A stretch of DNA of 64,000 bases from CAWCQC01 sp963819905 (lineage in GTDB: Bacteria; Actinomycetota; Thermoleophilia; Gaiellales; Gaiellaceae), in NCBI GenBank assembly GCA_963819905.1, contig CAWFXP010000006.1, positions 1-64,000 of the forward strand. Reading direction: 5' to 3'. Shown piece after piece: positions 17,667 through 26,494 of this stretch. The number at the start of each line of letters is the position of its first letter. Positions within the stretch are counted from its first letter, which is position 1. Under the pieces are notes generated by a model that was not told where the DNA came from, searched no databases, and saw only the letters and a program-made list of their open reading frames with translations. The translations under genes were made by a program, and so were the position numbers.

Positions 17667-18950
17667 TCAGACCGCGTCGATCGACGCGAGCGCCGCCGCC
17701 GCCCGCGTGCGCACCCCCGCGTGCGGATCCTGGCGCGCCGACAGGAGCGCCGGCCGGACGCTCGCGGCCGGAGGGCCGATGGTCGCGAGCGCGTCCGCCG
17801 CTTCGTCTCGGACCATCGGGTCCTCGTCGCGGAGCGCGTCCGCCAGCGCGGCGAAGGCCGTCTCGGGGGCTTCCGGCCAGTGAGCAGCGAGCGCGGCCGC
17901 GGCTCCCTGGCGCACGTCCGGGTCGACGTCCCCGGCGAGGATCCCCGCCAGCGTCTCGACAAGGTCCCGAGAGGGCCGGCCGATCCGCTCGAGCGCGTAG
18001 AGGGCCGCCCAGCGCGAGTCGGAGTCCGGATCGACGACCGCTCGAACGGCCAGAGCGTCCGACACCCTGCCGGCGCAGGCGTCACGCTTCGCGAGGAGCC
18101 AGGACGCCTCGGCCCGGCGGAACGCGTCGTCGCCCGAGAGCCGCTCGAGCAGCTCGTCGACGGACGGAGCCTGAGCGAGCCACGGGTCCTCGCCGTCGTG
18201 AACCGAGACCGCACCAGCGCTCTCGCCGAAGCGGACGAGAGCCGCTGCTGCCGCCTCGCGGACGTATCCCACGCGGTCGGAGCCCAGGGCCCGCAGTGCC
18301 GCGACCGCGGAGGGCTCGGCCGAGCCGACGAGGCCGATGGCCCGGGCCGCGTTCCCTCGGACGAGGGGATCCTCGTCGCCGAGCCGCTGGACGAGGGCGG
18401 GCACCGACGACGCTGCGCCCGGCCCGAGGCGCCCGAGAACGCGGGCCGCCTCGCTGCGGACGTCCCCGTTCGGGTCGTCGAGGGCGACCTCGATCGCGGC
18501 GATCACGTCCGGGGCGCTCGAGCGCATGCGGGCGAACGCCCACAGCGCTCCGAACTTCGGATCCGCATCGGGATCGGTGGCGAGACAGTCGAAGAGGGCG
18601 GGGAGGACGGGCTTCAACTCGTCGGGCTCGAACCGGCCCATCGCCCATCCCGCACGGGCCCGAACCTCCCTCGAGGGATGCGAGAGCAGCGCAAGGGCGT
18701 TGGCGCGGATCGCCTCGACGGGAACTTCGAGCCGCAGGAGCGCGTTCACCGCGGCCGCGCGTGCGGCCGAGTCGTCGTCCTCGAGCGACAGGCGTGCGAG
18801 TCGGCGGACCGCAGACTCGTTCTCGCGAATCGCGTTCCGGCGGCTCAGAGCCTCGGCCGCGCGTTGCCGAACGATCGGATCCGGGCTCTCGAGCTCCCCG
18901 AGCAGGCCGGCCTCTATCGGCGCCTCCTGCAGAATGGATTGTTCCACCAT
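17667..18950 (-). CDS. HEAT-repeat (PBS-lyase-type) protein 3
   Basis: The ATG at 18950 (MVEQSILQEAP) is preferred over the upstream ATG at 18998 because candidate operator E lies just before it, matching the layout of its paralogue. The product is about 427 residues of HEAT repeats, for example SPDPIVRQRAAEALSRR, VRARAGWAMGRFE, GDVRSEAARVLGRLG, DPLVRGNAARAIGLVG, YVREAAAAALVRFG and PMVRDEAADALATIG. It is soluble with no enzyme motif. It lies downstream of two PotD-like binding-protein genes on the same strand. Function is unknown; a regulatory or scaffold role is the usual inference for such proteins. Confidence 0.85.
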   Translation of the reverse strand: MVEQSILQEAPIEAGLLGELESPDPIVRQRAAEALSRRNAIRENESAVRRLARLSLEDDDSAARAAAVNALLRLEVPVEAIRANALALLSHPSREVRARAGWAMGRFEPDELKPVLPALFDCLATDPDADPKFGALWAFARMRSSAPDVIAAIEVALDDPNGDVRSEAARVLGRLGPGAASSVPALVQRLGDEDPLVRGNAARAIGLVGSAEPSAVAALRALGSDRVGYVREAAAAALVRFGESAGAVSVHDGEDPWLAQAPSVDELLERLSGDDAFRRAEASWLLAKRDACAGRVSDALAVRAVVDPDSDSRWAALYALERIGRPSRDLVETLAGILAGDVDPDVRQGAAAALAAHWPEAPETAFAALADALRDEDPMVRDEAADALATIGPPAASVRPALLSARQDPHAGVRTRAAAALASIDAV

Positions 18951-18952
18951 AA

Positions 18953-18977
18953 ATGCATGATAGAAGCGATCATGGAT
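18953..18977. promoter_or_regulatory. Candidate operator E: ATGCAT-type inverted repeat
   Basis: ATGCATGAT, a seven-base spacer (agaagcg) and ATCATGGAT: the best-formed copy, 8 of 9 positions paired. It lies two bases upstream of the HEAT protein 3 start. Spacing is identical to sites A and D. Confidence 0.5.
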
Positions 18978-19058
18978 CTCCGGTTTCCACGGCGCCACTC
19001 GAAGATCGAAGGCCCCGTGGAGCCGGGCCTTCGAGGACGCCGATGCGCAGCCGAGCGG

Positions 19059-20335
19059 CTAGGTGGAGCCCTTGATCTCCTGCCAGGTGTCGATCCACTC
19101 CTGGTACGTGACGAACTCGTCCGACTCGACGGGCGGGTTGTTGTAGAAGGGAGCCCGTTCGAGCAGGCTGTCGATCTCGTCGTAGGGGTAGAGCGAGGCG
19201 GTCGCTTCGTTCAGGTGCGGAACCGCGTCGGCAACGGTCACCGCGCCGACCAGGAACTCCGCCGCCGCCGCGTTGACCTCGGGGCTGATCGCCTCGTTGA
19301 ACCACGCGTACGCGGTGTCGACGTTGTCGGCGGTGGTCGGGATGGCATAGAGGTCGCAGAAGGAGAAGCTCCCTTCCTCCGGCACCTGCGTCATGACCGT
19401 GTCGGTGCCGGCGTCCGCGGCGAAGCTGTTCATCGCGGCCCAGCCCTGCCAGCACGCCACGATGTCACCCGAGACGAGCTGGGTCGTCATGTCGCCGAAC
19501 GAGGGCGCGATGCTCTTCGCCTGCTGGACGATCTGGGTCAGCAGGTCGACGATCTCCGTCTTCTGATCCTGCGTGACGGTACTGGGGTCGAATCCCAGCA
19601 CGTGGGACGCGAGCGTGAAGGAGCCGACGGGGTCGTCGGGCAGGCCGATCTTGTCCTTGAACTTCGGGTCGAGCAGGTCGTACCAGGAGGAGAGGCCCCC
19701 GGGGAGCGTCGCCTCGTCCCAGGTGAGACCGATCGAGCCCCACGTCCACGGGACGCCGGTGTGCGTGCCGTCGGGGTCGATCCAGAAGTTGCCGACGTCG
19801 GACTGGAAGTAGGGGAAGAGCCCGGCGAGGTTCGGGATCTTGGCCGTGTCGAGGGGCGAGAGGATACCGAGCTCGGCGTACAGCGGCTTGTAGCCCTGGT
19901 AGTAGGTGATGACGTCGTAGGTGCCGCCGCCGGCCGCGATCTTGGCCTGGATCTCGTCGTGGTTGCCGATATACGTCGCGTTGACGGTGACGTCGTTCGC
20001 CTCGCGCCACGCCTTCAGCTGATCCGGGATGTCGTAGCCCTCCCAGGAGAGGTAGTCGATCGGTCCGCTCGCCGGCGGAACCTCGGCTGCGGCCGCCGTC
20101 GTTGCGGGCTCCGGAGCGCCGGTGTCGGCCGGCGCGCTGGCCGCCGGCTCCTCCGCAGCCGTGGTCTCGCCGCACCACCGCCGCCGCACGCGGCGAGCAG
20201 GGCGGGCACGGCGCCGACCGCAACGAGGCCGATGCCGCTTCGCTTGAGGAGCTCGCGCCGGCTGAGGATCATCCGGTCGATCCTCGCCGCCGCCTCGGCC
20301 CTCGCCTGTTCCTTCGCTGCGTCCCGTTCCGCCAT
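19059..20335 (-). CDS. Polyamine-type (PotD-like) ABC substrate-binding lipoprotein 1, one frameshift
   Basis: ATG 20335 begins a signal region with twin arginines (ILSRRELLKRSG) and lipobox LAAC, then a Thr/Ala-rich linker. The frame is lost near 20175, just after the lipobox Cys and Gly run; the rest reads in the frame ending at 19059. The mature part is family 1 spermidine/putrescine-like: IDYLSWEGYDIPDQLKAW, YDVITYYQGYKPLYAELGIL, a central DPKFKDKIGLPDDPVGSF and the end EFVTYQEWIDTW. It is closely related to the next gene, a tandem duplicate. No permease or ATPase gene is adjacent. Whether it binds polyamines or another small amine cannot be read directly. Confidence 0.78.
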
Positions 20336-20490
20336 GTCGCCTGTTCCTCCTCCTGGCCCGCGAGGGCCATCGACGCAGTACCTGCCCGTCGCCCGCGTCG
20401 AGCCGTGGCGCGGCCGGTCGCCCGGGCGAGGCGCCGAACCTATCACGGTACGGGCAACGTATCCAGACTGCGGACAGTCAGAGATGCCGG

Positions 20491-21777
20491 TCAGGCCCCT
20501 GCCTTCAGATCCTCCCAGGCCGTCCGCGCCTCGTCGAACGTCACGAACTCGTCCGACTCGACGGGCGGGTTGTTGTAGAACGGGAACTTGGCGACGAGCT
20601 CCTCGAGCGAGTCGTACGGGTAGAAGCCCGCGACCTCCTCCGAGAGGTACTGCACGGCGCCTTCGACCGTCACGCCTGCGATCAGGTACTCCGCCGCGGC
20701 CGCGTGCACCTGCGGATCGAGCACCTCGTTGATCCAGGCATGAACCGTGTCGACGTTGTCCGCGCCCGGCGGGATCGCGTAGGAGTCGCAGAACGAGATG
20801 CCGCCCTCGTCCGGGAACGACATCTTGACCGTGTCCTTGCCGGCGTCCTTCGCGAACTGGTTGACCGCCTGCCAGCCGAGGAAGCCGAGCACTACGTCCC
20901 CCGAGGCGAACCTGGTCGTGTAGTCCCCGTAGGACGGCGCGACGCCCTTCGTCTGCGCGATGACGCTCGCGAGGTAGTCCTTGACCTCCTCGAACTGGTC
21001 GGACGTGAGCTGGCCAGCGTCGTAGCCGAGGATGTGCGAGGCGAGCGCGACGTTCCCGGCGGTGTCGTCGACGACGACCACCTTTCCCTTGTACTTCGGG
21101 TCGAGCAGGACGTCCCAGGAGGTCGGCGGCTCCGCGATCACCGCCTCGTCGTACTGGATCCCCTGGGAGCCGAACGTCCACGGCACGCCGGTGCGCGTCC
21201 CGTCCGCATCGACCCAGAAGTTCCGCTCGTCCGAGCCGAAGAACGGGAACAGGCCGGCGAGGTTCGGAATCTTCGCCTCGTCGATCGGCGACAGGATCTC
21301 GAGCTCCGCGTAGAGCGGCTTGAAGCCCTGGTAGTACGTGATCAGGTCGTAGCCCTCGGCGTTGCCGGACGCCTTCAACTTCGCCTCGATGTCGTTGTGG
21401 TTGCCGATGTACGTCGGCTGGACCTTGATCGAGTTCTCCTGCTGCCAGGCCTTCAGCGGGTCGGGCAGGTCGTAGCCCTCCCACGAGAGGAAGTCGACCG
21501 TCCCGCTGGCCGGGGGCACCTCGGCGGCGGCCGCAGTGGTCGCCGGCTCCTCGGCCGCGGCGCCGGTGGTCGCCGGAGCTGTCGCGGCGGGCTCCTCGGC
21601 GGCCGTGGTCTCGTCCCCTCCACCTCCGCACGCGGCGAGGAGGGCCGGGACCGACCCGAGAGCGACGAGCCCCAGGCCGCTTCGCTTCAGCATCTCCCGG
21701 CGGTTCAGGATCTTCCGGTCGATCTGCGCAGCCAGCTCCTGGCGCGCCCTGTCCGTGGTCGTCTCGTGCTCCTTCAT
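20491..21777 (-). CDS. Polyamine-type (PotD-like) ABC substrate-binding lipoprotein 2
   Basis: 428 residues, intact. Signal: twin arginines in ILNRREMLKRSG followed by the lipobox LAAC, so probably Tat-exported and lipid-anchored. After a low-complexity Thr/Ala/Glu linker, the binding fold starts at VDFLSWEGYDLPDPLKAWQ; YDLITYYQGFKPLYAELEIL and DPKYKGKVVVVDDTAGN are shared with the neighbour. The start of the mature domain (a short strand, then SWEGY) is characteristic of PotD/PotF relatives. The pair lacks local membrane and ATPase subunits, so they must serve a transporter encoded elsewhere. Together with the amine genes beyond 45 kb, this hints at amine uptake. Confidence 0.85.
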   Translation of the reverse strand: MKEHETTTDRARQELAAQIDRKILNRREMLKRSGLGLVALGSVPALLAACGGGGDETTAAEEPAATAPATTGAAAEEPATTAAAAEVPPASGTVDFLSWEGYDLPDPLKAWQQENSIKVQPTYIGNHNDIEAKLKASGNAEGYDLITYYQGFKPLYAELEILSPIDEAKIPNLAGLFPFFGSDERNFWVDADGTRTGVPWTFGSQGIQYDEAVIAEPPTSWDVLLDPKYKGKVVVVDDTAGNVALASHILGYDAGQLTSDQFEEVKDYLASVIAQTKGVAPSYGDYTTRFASGDVVLGFLGWQAVNQFAKDAGKDTVKMSFPDEGGISFCDSYAIPPGADNVDTVHAWINEVLDPQVHAAAAEYLIAGVTVEGAVQYLSEEVAGFYPYDSLEELVAKFPFYNNPPVESDEFVTFDEARTAWEDLKAGA

Positions 21778-21848
21778 GCCGCCCCCTCCTCTGGGGTCGC
21801 CGGGAACCGTGGTCGGTCGATGTGATCTTGAGACGAAAACTCGGCCGG

Positions 21849-22832
21849 TTAGTCAGTCGAAGTACCGCTCCCCGTGATCTGCTTGGCCGCGCTGACGATA
21901 TCCGCCGCCTGCGGCAGGGCTGCGTCCTCGAGCGAGCCGCTGAACGGGACCGGGATGTCCGGCATGGTTACCCGCTGCGCGTGGATCGGGCCCGCGAGCT
22001 CGACCGCGGTCGCGATCACGTCGCCGGCGTAGCCGCCGGTGGGCGGTCCCTCCTCGACGACGACCAGCCGCTTCGTCTTCTCCGCCGATTCGGCGATCGC
22101 GCTCGCGTCGAGTGGCCTGAGCGAGCGCAGGTCTACCACCTCGGCGTCGATCCCGGCTTCCGCGAGCTCGTCCGCGGCGGCCAGCGCCTTCTCGACGGCA
22201 GCCATCGCCGCGACGATCGTGACGTCGGCGCCCGCCCGTCGGACGGCCGCCTTGCCGATCGGTACGAGCGCCTCGTCCCCGTCCGCGACCTCGGCCTTGC
22301 GCCCGTAGAGCAGCTTGTGCTCGAAGACGATCACCGGGTTGTCGTCGCGGATCGCTGCCTTGGTGAGGCCCTTTGCATCGGCAGGCGTGGCGGGCGCGAC
22401 GAGACGGAGCCCGGGCTCGGCGAGGAACCAGCTCACCGGCGTCTGCGAGTGGCACGCGCCGAAGCGGCCGCCGGCCCCGACGGCCGAGCGCACGACGAGC
22501 GGGACGCTCGCCTGCTCGTTCGACATGTACCAGTACTTCGAGGCCTGATTGACGAGCGTGTCCACGACGAGCCCGAGGAAGTCGCCGAACATGATCTCGA
22601 CCACCGGGCGAAGTCCCTTGACTGCTGCCCCGAACGCGGCACTCGTGAACGCCAGCTCGGAGATGGGCGTGTCGATCACCCGGTCGTGGCCGAAGCGCTC
22701 GAGGAGTCCAGGGGTGACGTTGAACACCCCGCCCGGCTCGACGTCCTCGCCGATGAGGACGACGTTCGCATTCCGCTCCATCTCCTCCGCGATGCCGTCG
22801 CGAACCGCCTCCCGGTAGCTGACTTCACGCAT
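21849..22832 (-). CDS. 2-oxoacid/acetoin dehydrogenase E1 component, beta subunit
   Basis: 327 residues beginning MREVSYREAVRDGIAEEM, the usual start of E1-beta proteins. IGEDVEPGGVFNVTPGLLERFG, DTPISELAFTSAAFGAAVKGLRPVVEIMFGDF (split here for reading) and PPTGGYAGDVI near 250 are family landmarks. With the alpha subunit it forms the thiamine-diphosphate alpha2beta2 enzyme that decarboxylates a 2-oxoacid or cleaves acetoin. Its ATG overlaps the alpha-subunit stop (TGATG), so translation is coupled. No E2 or E3 gene is in the window, so these must come from elsewhere or the pair works without them. Confidence 0.9.
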   Translation of the reverse strand: MREVSYREAVRDGIAEEMERNANVVLIGEDVEPGGVFNVTPGLLERFGHDRVIDTPISELAFTSAAFGAAVKGLRPVVEIMFGDFLGLVVDTLVNQASKYWYMSNEQASVPLVVRSAVGAGGRFGACHSQTPVSWFLAEPGLRLVAPATPADAKGLTKAAIRDDNPVIVFEHKLLYGRKAEVADGDEALVPIGKAAVRRAGADVTIVAAMAAVEKALAAADELAEAGIDAEVVDLRSLRPLDASAIAESAEKTKRLVVVEEGPPTGGYAGDVIATAVELAGPIHAQRVTMPDIPVPFSGSLEDAALPQAADIVSAAKQITGSGTSTD

Positions 22833-23809
22833 CAGACGTCACCTCCCTTGTACGCGCTCGCCGTATCGCGGAGCGTCGGCTGCGCGGCGTCGCGCGCTGC
22901 GGCGACCGCCTGCTCGAGCTCCTCGGCGACGCGCTGTTCGATCCGAGCGACGACGTCTCCGTCGAGCTGGCTGGCGAGCCGGGGAATCGGGTCCCGGCCG
23001 AGCCACTCGTCGACCTCGTCCTTCGGCCGGTACTTCCCGGGGTCGACGCGCGAATGCCCCTTGTGGCGGTACGTCTTGGCCTCGACGAGCGTGGGCCCTT
23101 TGCCGGAGCGGGCGCGGGCGATCGCCACGGCGGCGACGTCGCGCACGGCGAGCACGTCGTTGCCGTCGACCTCCACGCCGGGGATCCCGTAGGCGGCCGC
23201 TCGCGTCGAGATGCTGCCCCCGGCCGTGACCGCGCCCATCGCGGTCCACTCGCCGTAGAGGTTGTTCTCGCAGACGTAGACGATCGGCAGGTTGCGTACA
23301 CCGGCGAAGTTGAGGCACTCGTGGAAGTACGCCTGGTTGACCGCCCCGTCGCCGAAGAAGGCGACCGCCACGGTCCCGTCCTTCCTGAGCTGCGAGGCGA
23401 GCGCCGCGCCGGTCGCCGCGGCGATGGAGCCGCCGACGATGCCGAAGCAGCCGATCACGCCGTGGTCGAGGTCGATCACGTTCATCGAGCCGCCACGACC
23501 CCCGTTCGTCCCCGTCTCGCGACCGAGGAACTCGCCGAGCAGGGCTGCCTGGTCGACCCCCATCGCCAGGCAGGCGCCGTGGCCGCGATACGTGGCGGCG
23601 ACCGTGTCCCCCTGCTCGAGCAGGTCGCAGACGCCGACCGCGACCGCCTCCTGCCCCTGGTAGAGGTGCGTGGTTCCCTCCACCTCGTTGTTCAGGAAGA
23701 GCCGGTGCACCGTGTCCTCGAGCTGGCGGATGCGCACCATCCGCTCGTAGAGGCTCGCGAGGTCGGCCGCCGCTGGCTTCCGGACGTCCTGTTCTGTCTC
23801 GAGAGACAT
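22832..23809 (-). CDS. 2-oxoacid/acetoin dehydrogenase E1 component, alpha subunit
   Basis: 325 residues. The thiamine-diphosphate motif runs from GDGAVNQAYFHECLNFAG to PIVYVCENN, and upstream YRGHGACLAMGVD and GGSMNVIDLDHGVIGCFGIV mark the active-site loops of the AcoA/PdhA family. It is the first gene of a two-gene leftward operon and is divergent from the IclR regulator, the likely controller. The short C-terminal region with KTYRHKGHSR is the conserved phosphorylation-loop region, though bacterial members are not regulated that way. Confidence 0.92.
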   Translation of the reverse strand: MSLETEQDVRKPAAADLASLYERMVRIRQLEDTVHRLFLNNEVEGTTHLYQGQEAVAVGVCDLLEQGDTVAATYRGHGACLAMGVDQAALLGEFLGRETGTNGGRGGSMNVIDLDHGVIGCFGIVGGSIAAATGAALASQLRKDGTVAVAFFGDGAVNQAYFHECLNFAGVRNLPIVYVCENNLYGEWTAMGAVTAGGSISTRAAAYGIPGVEVDGNDVLAVRDVAAVAIARARSGKGPTLVEAKTYRHKGHSRVDPGKYRPKDEVDEWLGRDPIPRLASQLDGDVVARIEQRVAEELEQAVAAARDAAQPTLRDTASAYKGGDV

Positions 23810-23828
23810 GCTTCCCCCTGCGGGTTGT

Positions 23829-23846
23829 TATCGCATAGTGGATACG
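23829..23846. promoter_or_regulatory. Candidate IclR-type operator between divergent genes
   Basis: In the 68-base region between the E1-alpha gene and the IclR gene, TTATC and GGATA form an imperfect inverted pair in an otherwise GC-rich context. IclR proteins usually bind short palindromes in such shared promoters and repress both sides. The site is weak and is proposed mainly from its position. Confidence 0.3.
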
Positions 23847-23877
23847 AGGTCCATGACGTGAGAGTATTCACGGAACG

Positions 23878-24669
23878 ATGGAGCGAGGCAACCCAGTACA
23901 GGTTCTCGGCAAGGTAGCGCTCATCTTCGACGTGCTCGCCGAGGAGCAGGAGGTCACCGCCGGACGGCTCGCAGACCTCACCGGCGAGCCGAGAAGCACC
24001 GTGTATCGGCTGCTTGCGAGCCTGCAGGGCCTCGACATGGTCGAGCCGGGCTCACGGCGGGGAACGTACCGGCTCGGGCTGAAGCTGCTCAGGCTGGGGA
24101 GTGCCGTCGTCGCGCGCTTCGACGAGCGCCAGGCGGCGCTGCCCGTGATGGAACGCCTTCACGAGGAGACCGAGGAAACGGTCTTCCTCTGTATCCGCCG
24201 CGGCTACGAAGCGGTCTGCATCGAGCGAATCGACGGGCTCTGGGTCCAGTCGATGGCGCTGCGACTCGGCGGCTCGCTGCCGCTCCACGTCGGAGCGGGC
24301 CCGCGGGCGCTCCTCGCCAACGAGCCGCGCTCGTTCTGGGAGGAGTACGTGAGCCGCGGCAGGCTCGAGCCCTTCACGCCGGAGACGCCCACGACGAAGG
24401 CGTCGCTCTTCGGGGCGCTCGAGGACGTGCTCGCCGCCGGCTGCTCGATCAGCGACGAGGACGTCGTCGTCGGCATGGCGGCCGTCGGCGCGGCCGTCTT
24501 CGACCACCGCGGCGAGGTCTGTGCGGCGCTGTCGATGAGCGGCCCGAAGCCGGCGATCCTCGGTGACAACGCCGCCGCGAGCCGTGCGCTCCTGCGCGAC
24601 GCGGCTGCCGACGTCTCCCGTGCTCTCGGGTTTGCCGGGGAGCCCGCAGCCGCGGCGGGCGATCGATGA
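23878..24669 (+). CDS. IclR-family transcriptional regulator
   Basis: 263 residues. The N-terminal winged helix (about 5-65) shows VQVLGKVALIFDVLAEEQEVTAGRLADL and STVYRLLASLQGL; the effector-binding domain follows with the family landmarks YRLGLKLLRLGSAV, SLPLHVGAGPRALLAN and CSISDEDVVVGMAAVGAAVFD. Such regulators sense small organic acids and control catabolic operons. It is divergent from the E1 genes and overlaps the downstream isomerase-like gene by four bases (ATGA), so it is cotranscribed with that set. Confidence 0.93.
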   Translation: MERGNPVQVLGKVALIFDVLAEEQEVTAGRLADLTGEPRSTVYRLLASLQGLDMVEPGSRRGTYRLGLKLLRLGSAVVARFDERQAALPVMERLHEETEETVFLCIRRGYEAVCIERIDGLWVQSMALRLGGSLPLHVGAGPRALLANEPRSFWEEYVSRGRLEPFTPETPTTKASLFGALEDVLAAGCSISDEDVVVGMAAVGAAVFDHRGEVCAALSMSGPKPAILGDNAAASRALLRDAAADVSRALGFAGEPAAAAGDR

Positions 24670-25523
24670 TTCGGCTCGGCGCCGACACGCTCTGCTGGCA
24701 CCTTCGCCTCGAGAGCGGCGACGTCACGCTCGAGAGCGTCCTCGAGGAAGCCGCGGGGCTCGGGGCGGAATGTGTCCAGGTCAACCTGCACCACGCGCGT
24801 GAGCGGGGCCTCGACGGGCTTCGCAACCTGGCCGACAGAGCCGGAGCGCTCGGTCTCACCCTGCTCGCGTCCGGTGACTTCCTCGGTGAGGCGAGAAACG
24901 GCGACACCTCCTCGGTCGGGATCGGGCGGGTCGAGGCCTGGCTCGCCCGGGCCGTCGCGCTCGGGAGCCCGGTGCTACGGGTCGTCTCCGGCTTCTACCG
25001 CGCCGAGCTCTTCGGGCGTGAAGACATGATCGAGATGGAGCGCCGCTACGTCGTCGAGGTGCTCCGCCACGCGGCGTCGCTCGCGGTCGAGGACGGGGTG
25101 ACGCTCCTGCTCGAGAACCACTCGGACTTCACCGCCTCCGAGTACCGGTCGATCGTCGAGGAGATCGGCAACGGCCGGGTCGGGGTCTTTCTCGACCTGA
25201 TCAACCCGATCGCGGCGCTCGACGACCCGCTGCCCGTGATCGCGGAGCTCGCGCCGCTGGCGCTCGCCGGGCACGTGAAGGACTACGTCTTCCGTTCTCT
25301 CCCGACGGACGACGGGTACCATCGGCGCGGTTTCGAGGTGCTGTATCGCTATCCGGGAGAGGGCGTCGCCGATCTCGCCGCGCTGACGGCGGCGCTGGCG
25401 CGCGGGCTCGGGGAACGGGAGTTCTTCCTTACGGTCGAGGGTCTCGACAACCGAGCGGACGTCGCCGACCAGCGCGAGCGGCTCGATCGCAGCTTTCGCG
25501 CGCTCCGGGAGATGCTTCCCTGA
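24666..25523 (+). CDS. Xylose-isomerase-like TIM-barrel (AP2 family) sugar isomerase/epimerase
   Basis: 285 residues with the endonuclease IV/xylose isomerase-like barrel: IRLGADTLCWHLRLESGDV at the start, a LLLENHSDFTASEY strand near 145 with candidate metal ligands Glu and His, VGVFLDLINPI, LAGHVKDYVF carrying His and Asp, and a final FFLTVEGLDN. Members act as sugar or inosose isomerases, epimerases or dehydratases using a divalent metal. ATG overlaps the IclR stop. It is followed by an oxidoreductase and a VOC protein in a tight operon. Confidence 0.85.
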   Translation: MIRLGADTLCWHLRLESGDVTLESVLEEAAGLGAECVQVNLHHARERGLDGLRNLADRAGALGLTLLASGDFLGEARNGDTSSVGIGRVEAWLARAVALGSPVLRVVSGFYRAELFGREDMIEMERRYVVEVLRHAASLAVEDGVTLLLENHSDFTASEYRSIVEEIGNGRVGVFLDLINPIAALDDPLPVIAELAPLALAGHVKDYVFRSLPTDDGYHRRGFEVLYRYPGEGVADLAALTAALARGLGEREFFLTVEGLDNRADVADQRERLDRSFRALREMLP

Positions 25524-26494
25524 GGGCCCTCGTTTTCACGGGTGCCGGCGGCAACGAGGTCATGCGCCTCGAGGAGCGGCCGGACCCCGTCCCCGGGGAT
25601 CAGGACGTGCTCGTGCGCGTCCGCTTCGCCGGCCTCAACCCGGCTGATCTCCAGCAGCGAGCGGGACGCTACCCGCCGCCGCCGGGCGCGCCGGCGGACG
25701 TTCCCGGGCTCGAGGTCTCGGGCACCGTGGAGCGCTGCGGGGCGAGCGTCACCGCCTGGACTCCGGGAGACCGCGTGTTCGGCCTCGTTGCCGGGGGCGG
25801 GTTGGCGGATCGCGTCGCGGTCCACGAACGCTGCGTCACACGGGTGCCGGAGGTCCTCGCCGAGCGTGAGGCGGCGGCCGTCCCCGAGGCCTTCATCACC
25901 GCCCACGACGCCGTCTCGAGCCAGGCGGGCCTGCGGCCCGGCGAGGTGCTGGTCGTCCACGGCGCCGCCGGCGGAGTCGGCAGCGCGGCGGTGCAGATCG
26001 GCGTCTCGATGGGCGCCCGCGTCTTCGGAACCGTCAGGTCGGACGAGGCGGCCGAGGTCGTCTCCTCGCTCGGGGGCGAGCCGGTAACGGACGACGGTTT
26101 CGCCGCGCGGATCCGGGAGGTCACTGACGGACGAGGCGCCGACGTGATCCTCGAGCTCGTCGGCGCGCCGCACTTCCCCGGCAACCTCGAGGTGCTGGCG
26201 CCGAAGGGGCGCATCGTGATCGTCGGCGTCGGGGCGGGCCAGGAGATCGCTCTCCCGCTCCTGACCCTCATGCAGCGGCGCGCGTCGATCCGCGGCACGG
26301 TGCTGCGGGCGAGGCCGCTCGAGGAGAAGGGGACGGTCGTCCGGGCCTTCGAGAAGGAGGTCGTGCCGGCGCTCGCCACGGGTCGGATGCGCCCGCTCGT
26401 CGATTCCGTCTTTCCTGCCGCCGAGGGGGCCGCGGCCTTCGACAGGCTCGCCGGGCCCGGAAAGACAGGCAAGGTCCTCCTCGAGTTCGCATGA
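25520..26494 (+). CDS. Quinone oxidoreductase-like MDR-family NADPH oxidoreductase
   Basis: I extend the gene to CTG 25520, overlapping the previous stop (CTGA), since the added residues RALVFTGAGGNEV are the standard family beginning; the first ATG is 25562 (310 residues). GLNPADLQQRAGRYP and HGAAGGVGSAAVQIG near 140 give the catalytic-domain edge and the NADPH-binding glycine motif. There are no zinc-ligand cysteines of the alcohol-dehydrogenase type, so it belongs to the zinc-free quinone/enone reductase group. The CTG could be a miscalled ATG. Confidence 0.85.
   Translation: MRALVFTGAGGNEVMRLEERPDPVPGDQDVLVRVRFAGLNPADLQQRAGRYPPPPGAPADVPGLEVSGTVERCGASVTAWTPGDRVFGLVAGGGLADRVAVHERCVTRVPEVLAEREAAAVPEAFITAHDAVSSQAGLRPGEVLVVHGAAGGVGSAAVQIGVSMGARVFGTVRSDEAAEVVSSLGGEPVTDDGFAARIREVTDGRGADVILELVGAPHFPGNLEVLAPKGRIVIVGVGAGQEIALPLLTLMQRRASIRGTVLRARPLEEKGTVVRAFEKEVVPALATGRMRPLVDSVFPAAEGAAAFDRLAGPGKTGKVLLEFA

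Noticed and set aside
17721..20732. Open frame of about 1000 codons on the plus strand
   Set aside because: It is Arg/Val/Asp-rich shadow coding lying antisense to HEAT protein 3 and the PotD-like gene; it shows no domain pattern. High GC makes long antisense frames common here.
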